Shown: piece by piece, positions 1 to 13,159 of the stretch
Numbering within the stretch: position 1 is the stretch's first letter
Layout of the letters: the number at the start of each line of letters is the position of its first letter
Source of the DNA: Pezicula radicicola
Lineage: Eukaryota > Ascomycota > Leotiomycetes > Helotiales > Dermateaceae
NCBI GenBank assembly: GCA_003008705.1
Contig: PDUO01000021.1
Span: 932,766-996,765 of the forward strand
Reading direction: 5' to 3'
DNA length: 64,000 nt
Notes under the pieces: generated by a model
Database searches by the model: none
The model's input: the letters and a program-made list of their open reading frames with translations, nothing else
Told to the model about the DNA's origin: nothing
Made by a program: the position numbers and the translations under genes

Positions 1-464
1 GTGGAATCCTCCTGAGCGACCAGGGAAAGCTGGTTTCTCAAAGCAGGCACAAGCAGATCAGAGAGTTTGCGGGTCTTCTGGTTAATATTGATATTAATTC
101 GGCCGTCATCTGCATAGCTTTAGCAACCAGACTAATATTCTGCCTATGTCTCTAATATCATACCCGTAACTTTTGCGCGCGTATCAAAACCATCCTGACT
201 AAGACCTAATTCTCCATGTTTGTCTCCATACGCTGGTGGTGCTTCTGGAAGACCATCATCTGAAAGGATATTTGGAACCGTAAGGTAGGAGGAATGGCTA
301 GGCGTCGGCCGAAGTGTATTTGTGCTCGATTGCTGCCGCTGAACACCTGGTCGAAGCCCAGAGTTGCCAGCAATTGCGGCTTCTGCTTGTGCTATGATGG
401 CTGCTGGCAAAGCAGCTTCTTGTCCCTCACTATTGGCAGGCTCTTTGCCCGATTTTGACGCCAT
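1..464 (-). CDS. Glycosyltransferase family 28 (sterol glucosyltransferase-like), N-terminal part
   Basis: Only the 5' end of the gene lies here; it runs off the left edge. Exon 1 is 464-164 from an ATG, then a short intron (163-110, GTATGA...GCAG), and exon 2 continues from 109 to the edge. The join restores the phase and gives a segment reading AKVT-DDGRININ followed by KLSDLLVPALRNQL. The start is a low-complexity Ser/Ala/Gln-rich tail, then PPAYGDKHGEL. From memory this PPAYG...VTDDGR...LVPAL arrangement precedes the GT28 N-terminal domain of fungal UDP-glucose:sterol glucosyltransferase-like proteins. No catalytic residue is within the window, so the family call is inference. The product is probably a large cytosolic or membrane-associated enzyme. 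Confidence 0.5.
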
Positions 465-1891
465 GGCAGAGCTTTAGGTATGTAGTATCCACCTATCTTC
501 CCATGCGTACATGCGTACTGGTGTATACTAAATAGCCTGGGGCGCAAGCTTTTTGATGCTGTTTCTGGCTCAATGTGTTATTGTTTTCGTGACTAGTACC
601 TGCGAAGAGGAGATGTTAGAATTGGGTTGACGAGACCGCAGTAGGATGTATACAAAAGGGGCCTACGAGTTGAGGCTCACATGCTAGGTCGCATCAAATT
701 GAAGGTGGCGGTACTGTGAAGGACGAGATTTCACTCAGTTGGGTGTCTCATAGGAGGGTCAGATGTTTGAATTAGGCGCTCTATTTTGGAGATCTGTAAC
801 ATGAGATGACCAGGCAGAGAGCTGGTAGACAGGACCATCTTTCTTGGTTCTTTGCCTCGTCGTTGCAGATGGGCTATAAGGCATTGGCTGAAGAGCGTTG
901 TTCAACATGACAGGGGGTATGGAGGGTATGGAGGGGTCGAGGGGCCCAGTGGCTGAGCAGCTAGAAGCTTTCGATGACGATTTGGGTGCACCAGGGCGAA
1001 AAACAGTGTGGCTTAAATTACTCATGCTAGCCTTCATTTTCATTTGCTAGAGCATTAGATCTTTGGGATGGGATTTGTCCAAAGAATGGTACAGCGCATA
1101 TACCCATGTAGACCTATCTACAAGTAGTTCTTAAGCTAAAGTATTCCACTACATAGAAGATGCCCTAGAAGCCAGAAAGTAGTTAAATCTCTCATAGCTA
1201 TACTATGCTACCAACATACTTGCCATAAGTCTGTAAACTTACAAATACTGTCGGGAGCTGCCGCTAAGAATCCGTGCTGATATTGCACCTGCTATGCATT
1301 GACTCTTGATATTATATTGAATAGCAAAGTTCTAAATGACGCATCTACGCATATTAATGTAGATTTCTACAAGTACTTTAGTTGTAAGGAAAGGGTACCA
1401 ACTTTAAATTACCTAGTTTTTCAGGTCCTTTACATATCTCCTAAGAAAATACTGCTAGCAAACCTAAGATTGCTCAAAGTTCCTGTAAGTATCGTATTCT
1501 GTACCTGAGCATTCCAGCCATAGAACTAGTCTTCAACTCCCAAATAATTGCATTGGCTGATGATGAGAAACACTCCGAGACCTTCAGGCTTGTTCCCAGT
1601 ATTAAATAAAAGCAATAAATTACACCCAATCTGCGACTGCCATGATACCTCCGTTTGACTTCACAAGTAAAATGCAAAATGCAGATTTGTATCATTGTAT
1701 GATGAACCACGCTAGCCCCATGCCGTCCCAAACAATATATTACAGAGCAGAGGTACAAGATATCGCAGGTATCGAGGCAAGAAACAAGTCAACGCCTGAC
1801 TGACCGGTCACATCGAAGCCGGTTGCCCCTTTTATGATCCATCCGAGCCATGCCACATAAAGAATCTCCACCATCCTAATCATCGAGTTGT
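465..1891. other. Intergenic, one doubtful small ORF
   Basis: No gene I can support. A 94-codon minus-strand ORF (1043-759), Ser/Pro-rich and without a recognisable domain, could be a lineage-specific peptide or part of the 5' region of the glycosyltransferase gene. The rest contains only short open frames and AT-rich spacer with many CTATAG/CTACAT-like words. Confidence 0.4.
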
Positions 1892-2519
1892 CTAGCTAGA
1901 GAACTTGCGGGTAATCTTGGCAATGACTATTCACCCAAATTAGCATCTGCGAAGCGCTTTGTACACCTAGGAAATTTTGAGAGGCTTACTGTGTAGCGCA
2001 ACAACGGAGAAAATGAAGACCAAAGAAAGAACGAGAACAACGACAGGGTCAACCTTCAGTCCAGGCGATTCATCAGTGTACAGTCCTATTGGCCACCAAT
2101 CAGCATGCCCGTTCTCATCAAATATTAAGCCCCAGTTTCCCAAAGCCATGCCATAGCCTTGTCAGCTCCTACAATGGATTAACATACTCAGCATCGTGCT
2201 TGTGCTTCCTCCAGCACCCGCCGCTCTCGTGCTGCTTGGACGCGCGCTGGCAAGCTTGTCCTTTTGGTCTGCAGCCGCTCGTCTTCTAATCGCAGTCTTG
2301 GGTCCTCCAGGTGGTGTTGGCGAGGAAGGTCTACCGGTAGCTGCAACAGCTGCACCGGGGGAGTTGACGGGGGAGGATGGACGTGGAGAAGACTATATAT
2401 TTAATTATTAGCGGACGTCCTGAGCAATTGAGCGCAGGCAGAGGTGGTCCAGGGAGAGTAGGGCGGCCAATCGCAAGGGCGCAACAGTAGTTTTAGGAAC
2501 AGCTATAATTGCTTACCAT
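1892..2519 (-). CDS. SBH1: Sec61 beta subunit (Sbh1), ER protein translocon
   Basis: Small tail-anchored subunit of the Sec61 translocon in the ER membrane, aiding co-translational protein import. Four exons fit perfectly: 2519-2517 (only the ATG), 2392-2188, 2085-1990 and 1926-1892, giving 112 aa. The order is a Ser/Pro-rich cytosolic head (MSSPRPSSP), a basic patch (AIRRRAAADQKDKLASARPS), the family-typical STRAAGAGGS, then LYTDESPGLKVDP and one membrane helix (VVVLVLSLVFIFSVVALHII) ending AKITRKFSS. This matches the family from end to end. The first exon consists of the start codon alone, followed by GTAAGC. All three introns are GT-AG with correct phase. Very sure of identity; the ATG-only exon is inferred from phase and the TAG acceptor. 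Confidence 0.95.
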
Positions 2520-3283
2520 TCTGGAGATGCGTCGTGAGGTTGGAGTTCGATTATGAGTGTTCTGAATTGAAAAGGAGTGGAAGTGGTGGCTGGCAGCGCG
2601 GAAAGTCGTGTGCTTGCGTTCAAAGATGGTCGAGGATTGAGGACAGATCTGGTGCTGTTCTCGCTTCGGCCGCTAGCCAAGTAGTCAATCCTGGGGCCCT
2701 ATCTGGTTATCCACCCCCGACGAGCCCCTATGATATGTAGCACGAATTTTAGATAAATTACATAGATACGGATCGATATTTAACGGCAAGCAATTATGAT
2801 CATTTCTGTTGCTATGCAATTGGTTTTTTCCCCTGTAAATGATGCTAAAACACCAGATTTTGATGCTATTCAATATGCATCACCCAGAACTCTCCCGACT
2901 ACCTATGCTTTGATACAAAGTAGCTATGGCGCCAACGCGCATGCCTCCATGAAAAATGAACATGAACAAATGAAAGGTTGATATTTCGAAAGGCGTCTGC
3001 CTGAGTTCCAACGCTACAGACAAGAAAGTAAATGCGGCAGTTAAAAAACCGCTGGGCTCGTTGCTGTGCTCCCAATGATAAAATCAAAACGCTGCTGATC
3101 AGCTCACTCCTAACCCCTTCAACTGAGTGCTCGACGAGAAAGAACCATTTTTACCGCTCAGATGCTCCTCCGATGTCAAGGCGCACCAGGCCTAAACATT
3201 ATATAGATTAAACAGTACATTCTACAATGAAACCAAAGGTATCAACCTAACTCCGTACGCTATGCAAGCGCGTGCAGAATTGA
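2520..3283. other. Intergenic between SBH1 and the Psr1-like gene
   Basis: Upstream region of SBH1 and 3' side of the phosphatase gene. Only short open frames; no domain, repeat or RNA gene seen. Confidence 0.5.
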
Positions 3284-5214
3284 CTATAAAGCAACGTCTA
3301 AAACGAGGCTTACATCTCGCACCTGCGAACCAGCCAGGTCTTCGAGAACAGGAATAAGGTCCAGCAGTTCGTTATCGTGTGCATCGGAGAACCAGCTGCT
3401 TATGGGCACGGCGTGTTGTGGATGAAATATGTAGGATGTGGGAGAGTTGTCAATGATGATAGTCTCTCTGAGGTCTCGGCCAACTTGTGAGAGATCCTTG
3501 ACATAGTTGCCCTGGTGATTATAGCAGCTTTCACGGAATAGGCGGTGGTGAACGACATTGTGGATGTCTAGCTGATCAAGTAACGGGTCTCCGTACTAAA
3601 GCTGGTCAATATGCGATAGATCGTGAAAGTGGGAACGTCCTTACTTTAGATACAGAGGCTGTGAAAACAACAACTTCGTAAAGTTCGCCCACTCGCTTCA
3701 TGAACTGGTCAACTCCAGGCCGTTTAATGACGTAAACGTTGTGATATTGCCCCTCGATCTCAACGGGGATCGTGAAGTCGGCCTGATGCAAAATCTGGAC
3801 AAGTTAGTTAATGAACTTCTGGAAACTAAAGACCGCTTACCTTGAAGCTGCTATGAACAAGAGTCTCGTCTAGATCCAGGACCAAGCATTTCTTTCCTTG
3901 GAATCGAGGAGCAATTGGTGGAAGTAACCATTGTTGTTTTGAGTCAGCTGCCTCTGGCGCAATCGTTTCATCACTGGTACTCTGTCCAACCTGCGGTACT
4001 GCTGGTGGTGGTGGCGGAGGTAGGACTGCCTTGGGGGCAGGTGGAGCGACAGCTTCTTCCTTCTTTTCTGGGGCAACCGGTTCTGGGTCTTCCATCTTCA
4101 CATCACCCTCACCATCCGGTTTACTTTCGGAATCCACATTAACCAGGTATTGTTGGGCTGGTGCATTGCTCTGAGCTGCAGTGCCTGTAGTCGCTTTCGC
4201 TGGGACAGGGTCCGTAACAGATGAGCCGGCTTGACCCATGGGAGCTGTTGAGCTTACTACTTCGGTTTCTTTTGGTAATTCGGGTAAAGGCTGATCACGA
4301 GATTCAGTGCGTCCGAGGTTCCCATTTGCTGCAGGCACCACGGTCTTCTCAAGTTTCATGTCAGTCCGATCTTGGCTTGGCTCGGCTTGTCCCAGAGCTT
4401 CTTTCTCAGTCTGAGGCTCGGGCAAGTCACTAGTAGTATGGTGATCTACAGGTTTTGTCTCCGGCTTGCTGGCTGTAGTTGGACGTCCAGGTATCTTTGT
4501 TACTTTATTTGCAGGTGTAGCCGGTTCATCTAATTGGTTGGCGTGATCTGGAACTCCACAGCAGTTGAGAAATGATAGGAAAGAGCTCTTCTTCTTGGGT
4601 TTCTGAGCAGAAGTAGCACTCGAGGTTCCTGGGTTTGCATTCCCAGGAGAGCCAGTAGAGGGTCCTGTGGCTGTTATCGACATTTTGCTACTGCTCGTAC
4701 TACCATTCCGCCGCCGCCCAAGAATGCTTCCTTTCGACTCCTTCGACCGATCCCCTATACTGTCCCGTGGATCGCTTGCAGTGGCACCACTTAAGCCCGT
4801 AGAGGTTGGGGATGGTTGTATCTTGTGTGAAGAAGATCGTGATGGTACGTGGAGAAGGCTGCGGTTCTTTTTCGATGCCTCCGGTGCTTCATCCGTTGCC
4901 TGCCCCTGATCTTTCTCGTTGTGCGAACCAGAGATAACAGTCAAATCAGACTCTTCGGTGCTGGCCGTATGTGGTGCTGCAGATAGTGCGTGATTGTTTG
5001 TAGCTGTGTTCATAGATTAGCTGGCTGTCTACTGAAAGAGCGGCTCGTCGAAGAGCGCAAGGCCTGAGACTAAGGTAGGCAGCCTGTGCGACCTCAATTG
5101 CCCACACGTACATTTTGAGGTATCTATCGCTGGAGGCTTCGATCCTTTAGTCCCTTCTGCAGACGTTGAGCGGCTAAGATCGTGCTCAGTCGGCTGAGCA
5201 ATGTCATTACTCAT
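3284..5214 (-). CDS. Psr1/Psr2-like DxDx(T/V) phosphatase (FCP1/SCP family)
   Basis: Plasma-membrane-associated protein phosphatase of the NIF/SCP HAD family; yeast Psr1 acts in the sodium and general stress response. Exons: 5214-5112, 5003-3841, 3794-3645, 3595-3284 (575 aa). The first 390 residues are a Ser/Pro/Glu-rich low-complexity tail containing a Cys-Cys motif ([10 protein letters not shown]) typical of the palmitoylated head of Psr proteins. The catalytic domain follows: [15 protein letters not shown] (DLDET nucleophile), [18 protein letters not shown] (motif II), YGDPLLDQL and [10 protein letters not shown] (metal-binding acidic motif), ending SLVLDVAL. The catalytic part is strongly conserved. 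The first exon is chosen because its phase-1 donor joins the acceptor at 5004; a simpler alternative starts at the ATG at 5013, where the open frame after that intron begins (544 aa). Confidence 0.88.
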
Positions 5215-7801
5215 CGAGGGCAATTCAAGGCCTTGAAAGGCTCTTTAGAGAGAGCGCCGTAGGTACAATGAATCTGGCGTTCTCACAATAGCTTTAATCG
5301 CGTCCGACCCAGAGTCCTCCGTGAACGATTGATTGGAAACCCTAATCTTGCTCCAAAGCACCTTCCCAGCCCCCGTTGCGCACGGCTCGATGCGATTGAA
5401 AGAATGCGGGAAGTTGGCGAAATGGGATAAAACAATTGAAGGAGATGAAAGGATGCAGGCCCGGCAATGAAACGACACTGCTCCTGAAGCTTCTGGCTGT
5501 CAAAGGAAGAGGCTGATGGGGGACCGAACCGGGACGTGTGAGATGAGAGTGCTGCTTGATGCTTCGAATGGGCAATCCACGCTAAAAGCCGTAGCGAGAT
5601 TGATGAAGTGGGCAGGGCCAATGGGAGGCGCGGCTGGTTGGGGGAGGAAAAGGAGAATCTGGACCGCAAAGAGGCCGGATGGATGATAAGATACAGTTAT
5701 CCAAAGTATGATAGAGCGATGTTGCTGCAGAATTTGGTACTTTTTACAGCGAAAGACGTTGGAATGATAAATCAGAATGCAATTAGAGAAGGGCTCGAAG
5801 GGGGATGCATTAGACTTCAGTACTTTCTGCGGGCGTCACACGGCGCTGACTTCAGCCTTCCTATGCCTCCTTTTTCGACCCTGGGCGGCGTTAGCAGGGT
5901 GAATAGCCGTCCCGATCGATTTATTGGCCCTCCCAGCGCCCTGCACAGCAATGTACCCAGCCACAGAGAGGCATTCGGAGGAGCCAAATAGCTACCTAAG
6001 CGCCTGGACTTGCTTCGATCTGGTGGATGGTTCTGACTACCGGTACATCGAATCTATTTCTAAGCTACCGTGTCCTCCTCTAGTACATCGCTTTTGGCTA
6101 TGTCTTTGGCTCGCGTTATGGACAGGACTCGTATGTATCAGATGAAGTGGATCAAGAGCTCGCCGAAATGCGAATTAATTATTCAATGCCCCCTCCACCC
6201 TTCCCCCCAAACGATAGGCATTTCTGTCGTACGTCCATACGTACTATACAGCCGTACGAAGTGCAAGCAACGACCTACCAACTGTACAGTACCTACTTCT
6301 CTACTTGTCCTTCACACGCTGGTGGTCTCAGTGGTACGCTTTGAGGTATAGTTGAGAGCCTCCTAACGGGAACCTCCACATGTGCATGTGCACCCAACCT
6401 TTCGAAGAAGGTTCGGTTCATTCCGTTGTGGTACAAGAATAGAATAGATACATGTGCTGAAAGCGCATGCATATCAACGAATGCCATCTCTGCTTAACTC
6501 CAGACTTTTTTTGCGCCCTGAAATCGGCGTAAAGGAAAAGGCTAAACGTGCGAGTACTTTCGAGTACCTGCATCTATCTACCTTTCACGGGGCAACTTTG
6601 CTTTCCCTTCGGCATCTTGAGCATCTTAGAGCAGATCACCAACCTTCGGCGGCTATGGAACACCAACGATTGGCCTCCCGTCGAACGTTGGTATCTTCCC
6701 CCGGAACTGGGATTCAACATCCGCATTGATCCATTTGACGCAGCGTGCACGCTCTGAAGACGTCTGGTCTGAGATTTCATATTTTTATCGTGGTTTTTCT
6801 TGATGAACCAAGGAGACGTCAAAAAAAGAACTGGGAAGGGTCATCCTAGAGGATTATGCGGACCTACAAGCGGTGAGATCACGACTCACAACCCCCTCTG
6901 TAGCGTTCTTTGGAATAGTAAGACCGACTAGACTTGATCAAAAATTTCGAGAAATTTATGGATGATGATCTGGATGACATACGGAGAACTTGGGTCGCAT
7001 ATAGGTGTCCGCGCGAACCCCAGCAGCTGGCCGTTGGTTGCGCTACAGTACTTGCACACTGAAGCTTTGGTGCATCACCAATGGCATATATTGTTTGTTG
7101 TCGAGAGACAGGCAAAAGACTCACATTAATAAGCTATGCATAATCGTAGTCAAGTCGGCATATAGTAAAGAGCAAGTCAAAAGACGTAAACCCCAGACAG
7201 AGTTGTTGTCCTTATTTTATATCTTTGTCGACAGTATTATTTCTGCAAGAATGATGTATTCTGCGGCCCGCACCCGAGATTGACCTTGCTTCGACCACCA
7301 ACCACACTGTGCCTCCGTGCCTTCGAAAGAAAGAACATTTTAATGTTTGCGGGGATGTGGGCTGGGGGGTGCTCTCGCGACTCTCGGCAAAAGTCCGGAA
7401 TTGGGTTGGACTCTTTTCCCCGACCTCTTTCCCCCCGACCTCTTTGAGCCTCGGCCGCCATTCACATGCAATCAATGAATGAATGAATGACACAGCACAA
7501 CATTGATGACATTGGCATCTGACCGATATTACCGACATCAGCAACATCAGCGACATCAGCATCGATCGGTACCTCCACCAAGTACCTCTAACCCAAACAT
7601 ATCCGTTCAAGTCACGTTGGGCAATACGGCCATGAAGCAAGAGCATCGATATGAAATGAATCTTGTCGCCGACTGAACATAGGCTCACCAGCTCAGCGTC
7701 GAACGAAGGCGAAGGGATGTGGTAGATGGCCATAACCACCACGAAAGATTGACATTACATACAACAACGATCAATTCCAGTTCCAATTGCCTACAACCAA
7801 G
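5215..7801. other. Long gene-free divergent intergenic region
   Basis: About 2.6 kb between the 5' ends of the Psr1-like phosphatase and the ABC transporter. I tested the longer open frames (for example 7742-7212 minus and 5608-5991 plus). None carries a recognisable domain, and their composition (His/Met/Ser/Ile repeats from CATCAG-type simple sequence near 7500-7570) looks like noise. It probably holds promoters and leaders of both genes. Confidence 0.45.
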
Positions 7802-10414
7802 ATGGCAGTTCTGTCCACTTTGCGGCAGTCGGAAGACCCTCTATCTACTCTGTACCACCACTATTCCAACCTCATCCGCTCACGATTCAGAAGAACTTCC
7901 AGAACCACCAGGCTTCTTGGCACACTTATACTTGCCCTCTCGATAATAGCTGGTGCGGCGGGTGGTCGAAGATGGTGGATAAGAAGCAATGCAGAAAAGG
8001 AGCAAGGAAGGCGGCTGCTCCGCAGAAACTCGGGCCTCCGTATGAAGGATGGCTCGCGGGTCATATTTGTGCCTTACAAGGACTCAACTTCCAAAGTTAC
8101 AATACGTCCCACGAAGCCCACCACCTTTGATGCCCATCGCAGGCTTTTCTTAAATCCGCCACGGGCGTCGGGGTTGACAGATGGCAACCAGACACCTCAG
8201 ATCCCTCCACCGCAAACTAAGCCGGGTCTCAATTTGGCTTTCCTTCACCAATTCCTTAGCCTTTTAAGTATAATGATACCGAGATGGAAAAGCAAGGAAA
8301 CCGGATTGCTACTTAGTCATGCGATGTTTCTGATGCTACGAACATACTTATCTTTGGTGGTTGCGAGGTTAGACGGTGAGATTGTACGAGATCTCGTGGC
8401 TGGCAATGGCAGATCTTTCGTCCTTGGTATCATAAAAGTATGTTGAAATTGTTTTTCAAACATTCCCTCCTGGTCTATAAGTTTGAAGAGTCTAATTTTG
8501 TGTGATAGTGGTGTGGAATCGGTGGCTTTGCCTCATACACCAACGCAATGATCAAGTTCCTCCAATCTAAGGTCTCCATTGCTTTCCGAACGCGGCTCAC
8601 AAGATACATCCATGACCTTTATCTCAATGACAATCTAAATTACTACAAATTGTCAAATTTGGACGGAGGTGTCGGACAAGGTGCAGATCAATTCATAACG
8701 CAGGATCTAACGCTCTTCTGCGCTTCGGCTGCTAGCCTTTACTCATCCTTAGGCAAGCCATTTGTGGATCTGTTGGTATTTAATTATCAACTCTACCGGT
8801 CACTGGGCCCCTTGGCTCTGACTGGACTGTTGAGTAATTATTTTCTGACGGCTACTATACTTCGAAGACTATCGCCGCCTTTTGGCAAATTAAAGGCTGT
8901 CGAAGGGAGAAAAGAGGGTGATTTCCGAGGTTTACATGCTCGGTTGATTGCAAATGCTGAAGAGGTCGCATTCTATGGCGGTGCCAGTATGGAAAAGGTC
9001 TTCCTGGACAAGGAATTCCGGAGTCTGAAGAAATGGATGGAGGGCATCTATACCCTCAAAATTCGCTACAACATTCTTGAAGATTTTGTGCTGAAGTATA
9101 GTTGGAGCGCTTACGGCTATCTGTTGAGCTCCTTGCCAGTTTTCTTGCCTGCGTGGTCAGGAATGGGTGGCAAAGAAGAACTAGCCGATGTCTCCCTGAA
9201 TGGAGGCAGAGAAAGAGGTCGAATGAAGGAATTTATGTAAGTTTCAAAGCATACAACTGCTGCCATTGATACTGATTTCAACAGTACAAATAAACGACTC
9301 ATGCTTTCGCTAGCTGATGCTGGTGGAAGAATGATGTATTCTATCAAAGACTTGTCAGAGCTTGCTGGTTATACCAGCCGGGTATACACCTTGATCTCGA
9401 CTTTACACCGAGTTCATGCAAACGCATACTTCCCAACTCGAGGCACTCATCCTGAATTGTACTCGTTATCAGATGTTCAAGGCACTACCCAAAAAGGCTT
9501 CGACGGAGTACGTCTCGAAAACGTCCCTATTGTAGCACCTTCTATCTTCCCTCATGGTGGCGAGGAACTCATTGATTCATTGTCAATGATCATCCATTCT
9601 GGCGAGCATGTACTAGTATGTAAACCTCATTCATATGCCAGTCATCTCTCTGACAATTTCACAGATATCGGGTGCAAATGGGGTCGGAAAGAGCTCTGTT
9701 GCACGCATTGTTGCTGGACTATTCCCGGTCTACAGGGGCCTCATCAGTCGCCCAAGGAGTGTGGGAAGTGATGGCATAATGTTCTTACCGCAACGACCTT
9801 ACCTCAGTGTTGGCACACTGCGCGATCAAGTCATCTACCCCGATGGAGAGATGGAAATGCGCGAGCGCGGTCGCCGAGACATCGAATTGAAACATATTCT
9901 TGAAGAAGCCAAACTTGGCTATCTTCCTGACCGTGAAGGTGGGTTTGACACCCGGAAGGAGTGGAAGGATGTTCTGAGCGGTGGTGAGAAGCAAAGAATG
10001 GCCATTGCCAGACTATTGTACCACGAACCAAGGTACGCTTTCATCGACGAGGGTACTAGCGCTGTGTCCAGTGATGTCGAGGGGCTTCTGTACGAGCGAG
10101 CAAAGGACAAGGGGATCACATTAATTACGATTTCCACACGCGCTTCCTTGAAACGGTACCATACCTTCAATCTCACCCTAGGACTCGGACAAGACGGGAC
10201 TGAATGGGAATATGAGCGTATTGGCACTGAAAAGGAGAAGATGGGTGTACAGAAAGAATTGACAGAACTGCGAGAGAGACTAGCAAAGGTGGAGGAATGG
10301 AAGGCTCGAACACAAGAGATTGAGATAGAACTCGCTCAGGTATGGACCGAGCAAGGAACACTTCCACCTCCTCCATACGCCGACAAAGCAGCTGGAGACT
10401 TGGCAACAGAATAG
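7802..10414 (+). CDS. Peroxisomal fatty acyl-CoA ABC transporter, ABCD half-transporter (Pxa1/Pxa2-like)
   Basis: Half-size ABC transporter that, as a dimer, moves long-chain fatty acids or their CoA esters into peroxisomes for beta-oxidation. Exons: 7802-8437, 8509-9236, 9285-9615, 9665-10414 (814 aa). The order is an N-terminal membrane segment, the ABC_membrane_2 domain (from about residue 140), the ABCD-specific EAA-like motif EEVAFYGG, then the nucleotide-binding domain: Walker A SGANGVGKSS, Q-loop FLPQRPY, signature LSGGEKQR and Walker B YAFIDEGTSAVS. Length fits Pxa proteins. I cannot tell Pxa1 from Pxa2. The start is the ATG at 7802 in AAGATGG context. A short coiled segment (about 50 residues rich in Glu/Lys/Arg) follows the ATPase domain. 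Confidence 0.9.
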
Positions 10415-11407
10415 GCTTACAATGAAGCAAGTATAAATGCATCTAGTTCCACAATATTTGGGCTTGATCTAGTAAATCTCACCGTGTTTGACAGAAAGAG
10501 TGGCAGTCCCAAAGCTTTTCCCTTCTCATGATGAGACACGTTACACAAGAGGCTCGTCTATCACCACCACTCTCAACGTCCAGTGAGTGACTTGTGAGTG
10601 GTGACCAGCCACACTAGTAATCATCATCCCGCCAAGAGAGGCGTTTGGGATCTACAGCTGACAGTCCTATCGTAGCAGGCACGGCGGGCTAGGACACAAG
10701 AACAACGACTATTGTTTTCTTCGGATGAAATTAGCGAATCATGAGGCACAGCGAGCAAGCCTCTTCCGGTCCGTTCATCTTCCGTTTGAAGACAACACCA
10801 CAGTCTAACGCAACCTAGAAGTCTGGGCTGAAGTATGGCTTGCTTCTGCAGGAAACAAGATTGTTCATACAATCATTCACAAAAGTGCACTGTGGTACTT
10901 GTATTCAAGAGTGTGGATTCAAAGATATTCTCGGTTAAGAGACCTTGTTGTCATGATTACTTCGTTCCACCCGACTTTAAAATGGCATATTATAGTTCCT
11001 CCTTCAATTTTTAATTTAATTTCGTTGTCTGTCTCGCATCAAAGCTCACTTTTATTTATTTCCCTTCAGGAACCCTCACTATCCTCGATTAGATAAAGAC
11101 GCATCCATCCTGTAGCTTCCCGTCGCCACTCATGCCATCCCAAGTCCGTGGCCCAGATTTGGGACCTTTTCTAGTCCTTTGATCTCAACTTATCCCACTT
11201 GATTCGTGCTTCTGTGCGCCATTGTTCAGCTCGTGAAACAGATGGAGCGCACACGCACAAGTGTGAAGATAGCTAGCTAGCAACCTTATCCTCGAAGCTT
11301 TTTCGTCTTCAAGTCGAACGCCTTCTTTCTTTACCTCCTACTCCCGTCGATAATTATCGAGAGAAAGAAAAGGAAGACGAGGTAAGGCAGGGCAAAACAA
11401 AGCAAGA
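10415..11407. other. Intergenic region
   Basis: No supported gene. It probably contains the 3' end of the ABC transporter transcript and the pyrimidine-rich leader of the next gene. Confidence 0.4.
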
Positions 11408-12543
11408 ATGTACAAACACAGAGCCACTTCAAGCACAACCCTCCCACCAATCCTAGAAGACGCAACCCAATCTCCCCCTCCTCCATTACCACTAAGAGCA
11501 TCCCACCGACCTCTCCAAACCCATTTTGGATTTGGAAATCCCCCAATTCTCAGACATAGTGCTCCTCCCCCCGCATACTCACCTCGACTCAGAAGTCTTC
11601 CTTATCTTGGGGGTGATCATGAAGGACCTTTCGATGAGAAATTAGAGGCTTTGAGGAATAATCGTCAGGTTGCTAAACGGGGTGGTTGGTGGAGGTTATG
11701 TGTTATTGTTTTTATTGTTTTAGGGATTGTTGTGGGTTTGGGTATTGGGTTGGGGGTGGGATTGACAAGAAAGAAGAACGTGTAAGATGATTATTTCCTA
11801 CTCTAATAATTCAAATGGGTTATAGAACTAAAATTAGAAATAGGAATAATAATAAATCTGGCTCTAACGGAAGCGATTCAAATAACCAAAACCCAGAAAC
11901 CGGTCAAACAACCCCCGTATTCCCAGCAGGTAGTTACTCAATACCTACATACCTATCAACAGTAACAACAAACTGTACATCCAACCCAGCAACCTGGCTC
12001 TGTTACCCTTACACAACATACGCTCAATCACCCTCATCATCAGAAGCTACCTTCACATGGATAATAACACCTAATTCATCCACCTCAACCAACACACCAA
12101 TAAACTACACCATCTCCTCAACCCTAAACCCCTTCTCCATCCACTTCACAAACACATCCCTCACCCTCCTCGATCCAGGATTAAGCACAGAACGCTACAC
12201 CTTTGAAATTGACATCAGGAAACCTGTTATTCCTAATGTGGCTCTTACGGATGGTAATGAGGCTGCTACTTGTTGGTTTAATGGGACGGTTTTAAGCGGT
12301 TCTCTGTATACTAAAATGCCAAAAAGTTATGATGGGTTAGGAGGGGGGAATAGTATCGGTTCTGGGGATGCATATAGAGCATGGCCCTACGCAGCTCGGA
12401 TTGAAGTATCTAGTACTTCTGGAATTGGGACGCCTACTTGTGTTGATAGAGAGGGGAATATTTTAGGGGATTTTAGTGTTAGTGGAGGTGGAAGTGATGG
12501 GGGAGAGGTTTGTGATTGTTTGTATTTGAATTCTGGGACTTGA
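11408..12543 (+). CDS. Single-pass membrane protein with extracellular Ser/Thr/Asn-rich domain, function unknown
   Basis: Two exons, 11408-11781 and 11826-12543, joined through a 44-bp phase-2 intron (363 aa). The first ~100 residues are cytosolic and proline-rich, with LPPILED and PPPAYSPR, a PPxY-like stretch. A single membrane segment (LCVIVFIVLGIVVGLGIGLG, near residues 100-120) is followed by a low-complexity Asn/Ser linker and an outer domain with many N-glycosylation sequons (NCTS, NSST, NYTI, NTSL, NGTV) and several Cys, ending CDCLYLNSGT. I recognise the architecture as common in fungal hypothetical proteins but know no function. A cell-surface role is inference. Confidence 0.75.
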
Positions 12544-12918
12544 GATTTGGGTATAGAGATGGGGTAGGGAGATTTTATGGGGGGTTATTAGGGGTTTGGA
12601 GGTTTGGAGGTTTGGAGGTTTAAGTTGAAGGAGTGTTTTATAGGGAATTGGGTTATTGGGATTTTTGGGAGTGTCTATGGAGTTTTTTTTGGGTGGTGGA
12701 ATAGGGGTGCGGAGTATTGGGATAACTAGGGTTTTGTTTTTGGTTAAAGATGGTGTGGGTTGGGTAATTAGGGTGGTTAGCATAGGGTATATTATTATGA
12801 ATGAAATTTAATGTGTGTATATATATCTTCTAAAATTCTAGGTATGATCTCTCTCGAAGACCAATATTACTTAACTTATTTGTGTTCTTGTTGTAGAGCC
12901 TTCTAAAATTTTAGACAG

Positions 12919-12921
<3 letters not shown>

Positions 12922-12952
<31 letters not shown>
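12922..12952. repeat. (GA)n microsatellite
   Basis: About 31 bp of uninterrupted GA dinucleotides in intergenic DNA. Confidence 0.95.
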
Positions 12953-12955
<3 letters not shown>

Positions 12956-13159
12956 GGTATATTTACAGGTTAAATAAAGAAAGAAAATATTCTAGAAGTA
13001 TACGCGAAAGCTATTTATTGTATATTCAAAATAGAAGGAAGGATTACCTTACTACATAAGTTGAATAAGCTGCGCTAAGTAATTGATAACGTATATAGTA
13101 AACATGGACGAAACGAGCATAATTTCTGCCATCTTCTTAACAAATAGGGAAAGTTCTAT

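Noticed and set aside
7212..7742. 176-codon minus-strand open frame
   Set aside because: Its composition comes from CATCAG simple repeats; no domain, and it lies in the promoter of the ABC transporter.
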